Source: Paenibacillus hamazuiensis (lineage in GTDB: Bacteria; Bacillota; Bacilli; Paenibacillales; NBRC-103111). From it: a stretch of 64,000 bases of DNA. The stretch spans positions 7,313,501 to 7,377,500 of the forward strand of contig NZ_JALRMO010000001.1 of NCBI RefSeq assembly GCF_023276405.1, given 5' to 3'. Shown here in pieces: positions 43,125-50,369 of this stretch (within the stretch, counting starts at the first letter, position 1; each line of letters opens with the position of its first letter). Under the pieces are notes generated by a model. The model saw only the letters and a list, made by a program, of their open reading frames with translations. It was not told the DNA's origin and searched no databases. The position numbers and the translations under genes are program-made.

Positions 43125-43679
43125 ATGTTGGAACCTTTTTCTTCTTATATAATCAAAAGCTTCAAACATGACGGTCACCTTCATCGCATGTGGCTGGAAA
43201 ACTGGCTCGTTCCGGAAGACGCTTTGCATGAAGAGCATCGCGCGGAGGCGATGATGGTGCTGATCAACTGCCAGACGAAGATCGTAGAGGCCGACGGTAA
43301 AGAATGGGTCAGCCGCATTCCCGGGGTCTCTTTTTTTATCCCCAAGATGTGGTTTAATGTTGTTGCGCTGCTCGAAGAGAACGGAGTAAGATATTATTGT
43401 AACATAGCGTCTCCGCCTTATGTCAGCGGCCGCGTGATCACTTATATCGATTACGATTTGGATGTGATCCGGCAGGCGAACGGGCAGGTGACCGTTGTCG
43501 ACCAGGAAGAATACGAGAGGCATAAGCTGAATTATCATTATTCCGCCATAGTTGACGCCAAGGTGAAGGCGGGTCTGGCTGCGCTGCTGGAGAGGATCGA
43601 GCGCAAGGCGGCCCCTTTCCGGGATGACTTGGTTGTCCAGTATTACCGCTTGTGGAAGGATAGCGGGACGGGGGCTTGA
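43125..43679 (+). CDS. DUF402 nucleoside tri-/diphosphatase (Ntdp-like)
   Basis: The 184-aa protein matches the DUF402 beta-barrel phosphatases. It has IKSFKHDGHLHRMWLENWLV, MMVLINCQTKIVEADGKEWV, FIPKMWFNVVALLEENGVRY, YCNIASPPYVSGRVITYIDY and DLDVIRQANGQVTVVDQEEYE, with the acidic metal ligands in YIDYDLD and DQEEYE. In Staphylococcus, Ntdp hydrolyses nucleoside tri- and diphosphates. I use the ATG at 43125 after gaaggg, which gives the usual family length; an earlier ATG at 42984 would add a membrane-like front. The gene ends 3 bp before lepB. Confidence 0.85.
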   Translation: MLEPFSSYIIKSFKHDGHLHRMWLENWLVPEDALHEEHRAEAMMVLINCQTKIVEADGKEWVSRIPGVSFFIPKMWFNVVALLEENGVRYYCNIASPPYVSGRVITYIDYDLDVIRQANGQVTVVDQEEYERHKLNYHYSAIVDAKVKAGLAALLERIERKAAPFRDDLVVQYYRLWKDSGTGA

Positions 43680-43682
43680 AAA

Positions 43683-44270
43683 ATGTTAAGCGGAACTAAC
43701 CTGCCTGACAAAGCGACGGGCGAGCTCGGCGAGGGCGCATCACCCGGACTGATTGGGGAAATTTGGGACTGGTTCAAGTCGATTTTGGTAGCGCTGTTCC
43801 TCGTTGTACTCGTACATCAATTCGGCTTTCATTTATCTACGGTTAAAGGTTCGTCCATGCAGCCGACGCTTCAGGAGGACGAATGGCTGTTTATCAACAA
43901 AACGATCCGCTATATCGGATCGCTTCACCGCGGCGATGTCGTTATCATTCGCGAGGACGATGCAGAGCATTCCAATCATCCTTATTTGGTGAAACGCATT
44001 GTCGGCCTTCCGGGCGATAAGGTAGAGATCAAGCAGGGGCGGCTGTACATCAACGACGAGCCCTTAGCCGAATCCTACGTCGATTCCTCCATCGAAGACG
44101 GCAGGTTCAGTCCTCACATCGTCGAAGCCGATTCCTATTTTGTCATGGGCGATAATCGCCACCGTAACGCCAGCTTTGACAGCCGCAGCTTCGGCTCGGT
44201 GCCGAGCAAGCAAATCGAAGGGCGCGCGGAATGGATCGTATGGCCGTTCAAGCAGATCAGAGCTTTGTAG
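43683..44270 (+). CDS. lepB: Type I signal peptidase
   Basis: The 195-aa membrane protease has one N-terminal membrane helix (WFKSILVALFLVVLVHQFGF). The catalytic Ser is in VKGSSMQPTLQEDEW and the Lys in YLVKRIVGLPGDKVEIKQG; the conserved GDNR box appears as YFVMGDNRHRNASFDSRSFG. It cleaves signal peptides of exported proteins on the outer face of the membrane. It forms a tight operon with the DUF402 gene upstream. Confidence 0.95.
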   Translation: MLSGTNLPDKATGELGEGASPGLIGEIWDWFKSILVALFLVVLVHQFGFHLSTVKGSSMQPTLQEDEWLFINKTIRYIGSLHRGDVVIIREDDAEHSNHPYLVKRIVGLPGDKVEIKQGRLYINDEPLAESYVDSSIEDGRFSPHIVEADSYFVMGDNRHRNASFDSRSFGSVPSKQIEGRAEWIVWPFKQIRAL

Positions 44271-44360
44271 TTGAAATAAAGTTCGGTAAGCGTAGCATTT
44301 GCTGTATTTGTTTCAATTTGGAAATAGTAAGGGAAAGACTATGCAGCGAGGTGATTTCCC

Positions 44361-45557
44361 TTGCCTGAAAATACCGCCGTGCGGGAGATGACGGATTGGC
44401 AGCGGCTGAAGGCAGATATCCGGCGCGATGCAGGCAAGCTGGGCATCGATAAAATCGGCTTCGCCTCGGCCGATCCTTTTTTGGAGCTTAAAGAGATATT
44501 GCTGCGGCATCGGGAGAAAGGCCACGAGTCCGGCTTCGAGGAGCGGGACATCGACAAGCGCGTCTATCCGGAGCTGAGCCACAAGGAGCCGCGCTCGATC
44601 ATTTCCATCGCGGTTGCTTATCCGTCGCGGATGGACAACCCGCCGCGTTCGGAGAAAGGCGCCTACCGCGGCATTCTTTCCAGATCGGCGTGGGGAGAAG
44701 ATTATCACGCCGTGCTTCGCGACCGCCTCGCGAAGCTCGAGGCGTATATCAAGGAGCGCGTGCCGGATGCGCTCATCGAGAGCATGGTCGACACCGGGGC
44801 ATTGGTCGACCGGGCTGTGGCGGAGCGCGCCGGCATCGGCTGGACCGGCAAAAACTGCGCGATCATCACCCCGGAATGGGGTTCCTGGGTATACCTCGGG
44901 GAGATGATCACGAACATTCCGTTCCCGCCGGATACGCCGGTGACGGAAGATTGCGGCGACTGCACCGCCTGCATCGATGCATGCCCGACGGGAGCGCTCG
45001 TCGGTCCGGGGCAGCTGAATGCGCAGCGGTGCGTGTCCTATTTGACGCAGACGAAGGGTATGATCGAAGACGACGAGCTGAAGCGGAAAATCGGCAACCG
45101 GCTTTACGGCTGCGATACCTGCCAGGTCGTCTGCCCGAAAAATAAAGGAAAACATTGGTCTCACCATCCGGAGCTTCAGCCGGACCCGGAAACGGTGAAG
45201 CCGCTGCTCGTGCCGCTGCTCACCATGACGAACCGCGAGTTCAAGGAGCGGTTCGGGCGCAGTGCCGCTTCGTGGCGCGGCAAGAAGCCGATTCAGCGCA
45301 ATGCGATTCTTGCGCTCGGCAATTTCAGGGACGCTTCCGCGCTGCCGGTGCTGGCACAGCTGCTGCGCGACGATCCGCGGCCGGAAATCCGCGGCACGGC
45401 GGCCTGGGCGTTCGGGCGCATCGGCGGCGACGAAGCGCTCAGCGCCGTGCGGGAAGCGCTCCGCGGGGAAGAAGACGAAGCGGTGAAGCGCGAGCTGACC
45501 AAAGCATTGGCCGTATTGGAGGAGAATGAACATGGAAGCAACCGTCCTGAATTATGA
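44361..45557 (+). CDS. queG: Epoxyqueuosine reductase with C-terminal HEAT repeats
   Basis: The 398-aa enzyme performs the last step of queuosine synthesis in tRNA. Two 4Fe-4S motifs are visible: DCGDCTACIDACPTGAL and YGCDTCQVVCPKNKGK. The cobalamin-binding N-terminal half includes RSIISIAVAYPSR and ERAGIGWTGKNCAIITPEWG. Residues about 310-390 are HEAT-like repeats (RNAILALGNFRDASALPVLA, RGTAAWAFGRIGGDEALSAV). The start is TTG at 44361 after gcgaggtgat. The end overlaps the next gene by 26 bp. Confidence 0.95.
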   Translation: MPENTAVREMTDWQRLKADIRRDAGKLGIDKIGFASADPFLELKEILLRHREKGHESGFEERDIDKRVYPELSHKEPRSIISIAVAYPSRMDNPPRSEKGAYRGILSRSAWGEDYHAVLRDRLAKLEAYIKERVPDALIESMVDTGALVDRAVAERAGIGWTGKNCAIITPEWGSWVYLGEMITNIPFPPDTPVTEDCGDCTACIDACPTGALVGPGQLNAQRCVSYLTQTKGMIEDDELKRKIGNRLYGCDTCQVVCPKNKGKHWSHHPELQPDPETVKPLLVPLLTMTNREFKERFGRSAASWRGKKPIQRNAILALGNFRDASALPVLAQLLRDDPRPEIRGTAAWAFGRIGGDEALSAVREALRGEEDEAVKRELTKALAVLEENEHGSNRPEL

Positions 45558-46080
45558 CGAAATGCAGTCCCCGATAGGGCCGCTTGTGCTCGCGGCGACC
45601 GACAGCGGACTTTGCAATATTGAGTTCGGCGCCTATAAAGAACGGCAAAGCCGGCTGCAATCGTGGTCCGCGCGGTGGTTCGGCGATGAAGCGCTTTGGC
45701 AGCATAATCCGCCGGCTCTCGCCGATGCGGTGCGGCAGCTGGAGCAATATTTTGCCGGGGAAAGGCGATCTTTCGAGCTGAAGCTCGACATGCGCGGAAC
45801 CCCTTTTCAGCTTAAAGTATGGTCCGAGCTGTGTCGCATCCCATACGGGGAAACCCGCTCCTACAAGCAAATTGCCGAAGGCATCGGCAATGTAAAGGCG
45901 GTGCGCGCCATCGGCGGAGCCAACCATAACAACCCCGTAGCCATCGTTGTTCCGTGCCACCGTGTGATCGGCGCCGGGGGCGACATGGTCGGCTATGGCG
46001 GCGGACTGCCGATCAAGACCTTTTTGCTGGAGCTCGAGCAGCCGGCTAAGGTCGCCGGGGCAGCGGCGAATAACGGATAG
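45532..46080 (+). CDS. ogt: Methylated-DNA--protein-cysteine methyltransferase
   Basis: The 182-aa protein repairs O6-alkylguanine by suicidal transfer to its own cysteine. The active-site motif is IVVPCHRVIGAGGDMVGYGG, preceded by PFQLKVWSELCRIPYGETRS and AVRAIGGANHNNP. I choose the ATG at 45532, seven bases after ggaggag; the ATG at 45526 is too close. It overlaps queG and is translationally coupled. Confidence 0.95.
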   Translation: MEATVLNYDEMQSPIGPLVLAATDSGLCNIEFGAYKERQSRLQSWSARWFGDEALWQHNPPALADAVRQLEQYFAGERRSFELKLDMRGTPFQLKVWSELCRIPYGETRSYKQIAEGIGNVKAVRAIGGANHNNPVAIVVPCHRVIGAGGDMVGYGGGLPIKTFLLELEQPAKVAGAAANNG

Positions 46081-46093
46081 AGGTGGAGCGAGG

Positions 46094-47125
46094 ATGAGGT
46101 ATGTCCATATCGATGCGGTGGAACCGGGACAGCTTTTGGGCAAGACGATTTTTTCCGGCAATGGGGCGGTTTTGCTGTCCGAAGGGGTACAGCTGACCGT
46201 ATACATGATCACCACCCTGCGCCGGATCGGCGTGACGATGATTTCGATCAAGGATCCGAACTTCGAAGACGTGGAACCGGTTGATGTCGTCTCCGAAGAA
46301 ACGAAACGTGCGGTGATGAAGCAGATGGGCGAGACGTTCGAGTCGATCCGCTCCGGCAAGGAGCTGAACACCCGCTCGCTCAGCGGAAGCATCGAAGACC
46401 TTCTGGAGGAGGTCATGCAAAACAGCGAGGTGCTCGTCCAGCTCTCGGACATCCGCACGCAGGATAACGAATCGTACGTGCATGCGCTTAACGTGTGCAT
46501 GATGTCCACCCTGATCGGCGTCAATTTGGGGCTTTCCGTCACGCAGCTCAAGGAACTGGCGATCGGTGCGCTGCTCCACGATATTGGCAAGGTGGGGATT
46601 ACGACCGATGACCAATCGCAGGACATCAAGCTTCATCATACGTGGCGCGGATTCGAACTGCTGAAAAACAAACGCGAATTCAGCCTGCTCATTGCCCACG
46701 TCGCTTTCCAGCATCACGAAACGATCGACGGTGAAGGGCTTCCGCGCAAACTTGCAGGAGATCAAATCCATCTTTATGCGAAAATTACCGCCGTAGCCAA
46801 CACCTACGATAATTTGCTGTTCGACCTGTCGCTAGGCCGCCGGCTGAAGCCCCATGAAGCATGCGAAAGAATCATGGCGATGGCCGGTACAAAGCTGGAC
46901 CGCGACATTGTGATCCAATTTCTGCGCACCGTTTCGGTTTACCCGACGGGGACATCGGTCCGTTTATCGACGAAGGAAACCGGCGTCGTGGTCGGCCAGC
47001 ATCGCGGTTTGCCCGGGCGGCCGATCGTGCGCATCGTCAAGCAGAGTGACGAGCGTGAGCTTGACGTTAAAGAGATCGATTTGGCGAAGCACAACACGAT
47101 TTTTATCGATGCCGTATTAAGCTGA
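46094..47125 (+). CDS. HD-GYP-like protein with altered GYP motif
   Basis: The 343-aa protein mirrors the HD-GYP protein at 39331: an N-terminal beta-rich region (YVHIDAVEPGQLLGKTIFSG), an HD domain with LLHDIGKVGI, HHETIDGEGLP (GYP becomes GLP), and the same C-terminal region (VYPTGTSVRLSTKETGVVVG). The metal-binding HD and HH remain, so hydrolysis is possible, but the missing Tyr may change c-di-GMP recognition. The ATG at 46094 follows ggtggagcgagg. It is 13 bp after ogt in the same operon. Confidence 0.88.
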   Translation: MRYVHIDAVEPGQLLGKTIFSGNGAVLLSEGVQLTVYMITTLRRIGVTMISIKDPNFEDVEPVDVVSEETKRAVMKQMGETFESIRSGKELNTRSLSGSIEDLLEEVMQNSEVLVQLSDIRTQDNESYVHALNVCMMSTLIGVNLGLSVTQLKELAIGALLHDIGKVGITTDDQSQDIKLHHTWRGFELLKNKREFSLLIAHVAFQHHETIDGEGLPRKLAGDQIHLYAKITAVANTYDNLLFDLSLGRRLKPHEACERIMAMAGTKLDRDIVIQFLRTVSVYPTGTSVRLSTKETGVVVGQHRGLPGRPIVRIVKQSDERELDVKEIDLAKHNTIFIDAVLS

Positions 47126-47150
47126 CCCCTCCGCCGGCCGCTGCCGGTAT

Positions 47151-47180
47151 TTGTTTTGAATCGGACTTCCGTGATATGAT
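47151..47180 (+). promoter_or_regulatory. Promoter of yneF-folE
   Basis: TTGTTT (47151-47156) and TATGAT (47175-47180) are separated by 18 bp and lie 34 bp before the yneF start. Confidence 0.5.
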
Positions 47181-47214
47181 GTTGTGAAAAAAGATAAATG
47201 ATGGAGTGACTTTT

Positions 47215-47427
47215 ATGTGGAGTATCATCATCCCGATTGTAACGCTGATTGTAGGAGGCATCGGCGGCTTTTTCGTCGGCGTATTTTATTTGCGCAAGCA
47301 GATGGAGAAGATGCAGTCGAATCCGGAGATGCTGCAGCAGATGGCGAAGCAGATGGGCTACAACCTGAACAAGCAGCAGCTGGCCAAGGCCCAGCAAATG
47401 ATGAAAAGCCAAAAATTCAAAAAATAA
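47215..47427 (+). CDS. yneF: YneF-like membrane protein (UPF0154)
   Basis: The 70-aa protein has one N-terminal membrane helix (IIIPIVTLIVGGIGGFFVGV) and a charged helix with QMEKMQSNPEMLQQMAKQMG, YNLNKQQLAKAQQMMKSQK. This is the UPF0154 family pattern. I use the ATG at 47215 with tggag before it. It precedes folE by 14 bp. Function unknown. Confidence 0.88.
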   Translation: MWSIIIPIVTLIVGGIGGFFVGVFYLRKQMEKMQSNPEMLQQMAKQMGYNLNKQQLAKAQQMMKSQKFKK

Positions 47428-47441
47428 GAGGGCGATAAGCG

Positions 47442-48032
47442 ATGCCTGCAAAGGAATACAGAAACAACAGGGTTATCGAAAACCGCGAGCTGATCGAGCA
47501 TCACGTCAAAGAAATTTTGCGTTTGATCGGAGAGGACGTCGATCGGGAAGGGCTGCTGGACACACCGGCCCGGGTTACCCGGATGTATGAGGAGATTTTC
47601 GCCGGGTACGATGCAGATCCGAGAGAAATATTGGGCGTCACCTTCGATGAAAAACACGAGGAGCTCGTTATCATCAAGGATATTGTCTACTACAGCCAAT
47701 GCGAGCATCACATGGCCCCTTTTTTCGGTAAAATACACGTCGGGTACATCCCGAGCGGCAAAATCGCCGGACTCAGCAAGTTTGCGCGCTTGGTCGAGGC
47801 GATTACGCGACGCCTGCAGGTGCAGGAGCGGATTACGTCGGAAATTGCCGACATCATGGATGAAGTGCTGAAGCCGCACGGCTGCATGGTGGTCGTCGAA
47901 GGAGAGCATTTGTGCATGTGCTCGCGAGGCGTGAAGAAGCCGGGCAGCAAGACGGTCAGCTCCGCGGTCCGCGGGCTGTTCCGTACGGATGCGGCCGCGC
48001 GTTCCGAGTTTTTGGCACTGATCAAAGAGTAA
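47442..48032 (+). CDS. folE: GTP cyclohydrolase I
   Basis: The 196-aa enzyme makes dihydroneopterin triphosphate for folate (and here possibly queuosine) synthesis. Zinc ligands are in [20 protein letters not shown] and in [16 protein letters not shown]. [15 protein letters not shown] [20 protein letters not shown] and [20 protein letters not shown] are family signatures. A weak hairpin with T-run follows at about 48037-48077. With queG in the neighbouring operon, the region holds two steps of pterin/queuosine metabolism. Confidence 0.96.
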   Translation: MPAKEYRNNRVIENRELIEHHVKEILRLIGEDVDREGLLDTPARVTRMYEEIFAGYDADPREILGVTFDEKHEELVIIKDIVYYSQCEHHMAPFFGKIHVGYIPSGKIAGLSKFARLVEAITRRLQVQERITSEIADIMDEVLKPHGCMVVVEGEHLCMCSRGVKKPGSKTVSSAVRGLFRTDAAARSEFLALIKE

Positions 48033-48143
48033 TTGCGAAAAACAACCTTTGCCTTTTGAGCAGGGGCTGTTTTTGTTTGGCGGCGAGGGTGCCCGACGTT
48101 GACACGCTCTTGTCTTGTCGCCTGGGCCCTCCGCCGCATACAG

Positions 48144-48174
48144 CCCCCGCACCCCCAAATCCCCATCCCTCCCC
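48144..48174 (-). other. G-quadruplex-forming motif on the minus strand
   Basis: On the plus strand are C-runs of 5, 5, 4, 3 and 4 bases separated by 3, 4, 2 and 1 bases. On the minus strand this gives five G-runs with short loops, a textbook quadruplex motif. The surrounding 48100-48200 region is strongly pyrimidine-biased. Confidence 0.65.
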
Positions 48175-48311
48175 ATATCTCCATACCACTCCAAATCCCC
48201 GTACGACTCTTGTACGTTCTTCAGCAACAATTGTGTCTTTCCCATGCTCGCTCCCGTCCCAACGTACTGTGCCTCATCGTACCATGCTTCCGTCTCGCGT
48301 TCCGGCCAAAT

Positions 48312-48496
48312 TTTGCGGACCGTGGATACGTTATTTCATCCCGTAGAACAAATTTTAAATGAAACCGGACATACGTTCCGTTATTGAAGCCTGAATGGGC
48401 CAATTTGTATGGTTTTACAGCCGATAACGTACCTTGTGTCCGCATATATGTCAAAATCCGGAGGAATGAGCAAATAGCGGATCTGCTGTCCGCAGT
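48312..48496. repeat. Mirror-symmetric four-copy intergenic repeat element, class IV
   Basis: Units lie at 48312-48335 and 48362-48385 (forward) and 48423-48446 and 48473-48496 (inverted). The core is GCGGAC-N8-CG-TTATT. Both pairs centre on exactly 48404; outer arms match at about 17 of 24 and inner arms at about 16 of 24 bases. It lies 155 bp before the sigma-factor gene. Confidence 0.78.
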
Positions 48497-48650
48497 AATG
48501 ACTCCCCCCGGTCATTATTCGACAAACAGCACATACCAGAGAAGTAGATATGGTATGATTTGGTTAAAAATATTTTTTTCGCAAGCCATGTCCAAAAAGT
48601 TCGCTTTGCCGCATCAAAGCAATTAGACGGAGAAAAGAGGGGGTGGCCGG

Positions 48651-50342
48651 GTGCGATCGGAGAAAGAGTTCGAACCCAATGAAGGTGGCGCCGACTTCAG
48701 CGGCGAGCGGGGGCTGGAAGCGGAGCTCGCCCGCCGGGCCAGGGCCGGGGATTCCGCCGCCTTCGGCGAGCTTGTGCACCGATACCGGGCCAAAGCGTTC
48801 GGCATCGCCCGCCGCATCGCCCGCGATCCGCACATTGCCGAAGACGTCGTGCAGGAGGCGCTGCTGCAGGCGTACCGGCATATCCGCACGCTGGCGGACG
48901 TCGATCGCTTCGCGCCATGGCTGAGCCGGATCGTCCGCAATCAGGCGCTGATGAATGTCCGCCGTGCGGGTGCCAGGCCGCCGGAAACGACGTTTACCGG
49001 CGTCACCGGGAGAGGGCATGCGTTAGCAGGAGACGATTCCGGTTCGCGGGACCTGGACAGCCTCCTTTACCGTCTGACGAGGTCCGGCGGGACGCCGGAT
49101 GCCGAAGCGGATCCGGAACATGCGCTGCTGCGCCGGGAGTTTTTTACCGCCATACAGGAGATGATGCATGGATTATCGGCCAAGGAGCGGGATGTTTTCG
49201 AAGCCCATTTTTTTGACCGGCTGTCCCCGCAGGAAATCGCCCGCCTGCTTGCAATGCCGGAAACCAGCGTTTACAAATTCATTTCCAGATCGCGGCAAAA
49301 GGTGAAAGAAAACCGGCTGCGCCATTATTTGCGCGACCGGATCCGCGAGGAGGCGGGGGCGCGTGACTGCAAGGCGGTAACGCTGCCCCTTCGGGCCGCA
49401 CGGGAAACTTGGGAACAATGCCGGTCTTCGCTGGCGGCGTGTCTGTACCTGCTGCTTCGGCATACCGGTATTTGCGGCGGCATCGGCTTGTCCGAGACGA
49501 TGGGATTTACCGGGCAGGCGTTTCGGATTAGCGTGGAAAGCCGGCGGATCGATGCGTCGGGGCCGCATATGTATTTTTGGGAGCCTGCTTTCGCACAAGG
49601 GCTAGCGAATCTCGGGCTTGTCGTGCGGCATGTCGGGGACGGAGGAATGCCTCCTTCCTCCTACATGCTCGGAGAGGCGTTAGGTTTGATTCGGTGGGCG
49701 ATTGCGTCGGGGGCTCCCGTTATCGCGTGGGACTTGTTTCAGCCGGAATTCGGTCTGTTGTACGGTTATGACGACGACCGGCAGCTGCTGATCGGGGATG
49801 ACGGTCAAGGTGCCAAAAAGCTCGCTTATGAAAGGCTGGGTCAAGGAGCCGCGGGCGGACTTTTCGTGATGACCGTGGAAAAAGGAGCTGGCCGGCCGGA
49901 AACAGATCAGGCGGTGAGTCAATTGATCGGAATGATCACAGCCCATGCCTACGGGGAAAAGACGTTTCCCGGCTACGTGTGCGGGCTGCCAGCCTATGAC
50001 GCATGGCAGCGGGCGTTCCGCGAACGTGCGGTGGATCCGCTGGGCAACGCTTATACGCTGCGAATCGCAGCCGATGCGCGGGAGCATGCGGTTCGTTTTC
50101 TGCGAGGCTTGTCCGGGCGATGGCAGGGTGAAAAAGCCAGGCTGCTGTTCGACGCCGAGGGGCATTATTACGAAGCGGCGGCTTGCCTGGCCCGGCTGGC
50201 CGCCATGTTTCCGTTTCCCGGAGGCGGCAGGCCGCTCGATCCGGACTTGGCGGGTCTCGCGATCGCTCATCTTGCCGAGGCGAGGGAACATGAGGCGGCG
50301 GGGATCGAAACGTTAGGGCGGCTGAGCCGCATTTTGAATTGA
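48651..50342 (+). CDS. ECF sigma factor with large C-terminal BtrH/papain-fold-like domain
   Basis: The 563-aa protein starts with sigma region 2 (about 35-105: ELVHRYRAKAFGIARRIARD, EDVVQEALLQAYRHI, FAPWLSRIVRNQALMNVRR) and region 4 (about 158-225: LSAKERDVFEAHFFDRLSPQ, EIARLLAMPETSVYKFISRS). Residues about 250-560 then form an extra domain with CLYLLLRHTGICGGIGLSET and MGFTGQAFRISV, which resembles the N-terminal domain of butirosin protein BtrH. YGYDDD at about 371 lies where papain-like folds have their His strand, but no His is there. A helical end with GLPAYDAWQRAF follows. The start is GTG at 48651 after agagggggtgg. No anti-sigma gene is adjacent; the extension may sense the signal itself. 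Confidence 0.82.
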   Translation: MRSEKEFEPNEGGADFSGERGLEAELARRARAGDSAAFGELVHRYRAKAFGIARRIARDPHIAEDVVQEALLQAYRHIRTLADVDRFAPWLSRIVRNQALMNVRRAGARPPETTFTGVTGRGHALAGDDSGSRDLDSLLYRLTRSGGTPDAEADPEHALLRREFFTAIQEMMHGLSAKERDVFEAHFFDRLSPQEIARLLAMPETSVYKFISRSRQKVKENRLRHYLRDRIREEAGARDCKAVTLPLRAARETWEQCRSSLAACLYLLLRHTGICGGIGLSETMGFTGQAFRISVESRRIDASGPHMYFWEPAFAQGLANLGLVVRHVGDGGMPPSSYMLGEALGLIRWAIASGAPVIAWDLFQPEFGLLYGYDDDRQLLIGDDGQGAKKLAYERLGQGAAGGLFVMTVEKGAGRPETDQAVSQLIGMITAHAYGEKTFPGYVCGLPAYDAWQRAFRERAVDPLGNAYTLRIAADAREHAVRFLRGLSGRWQGEKARLLFDAEGHYYEAAACLARLAAMFPFPGGGRPLDPDLAGLAIAHLAEAREHEAAGIETLGRLSRILN

Positions 50343-50369
50343 CTATGGGGAAAAGGAGGGACCGTGCGA

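Noticed and set aside
44313..45533. 406-codon frame antisense to queG
   Set aside because: queG has complete Fe-S motifs; the antisense frame has no recognisable domain or start signal.
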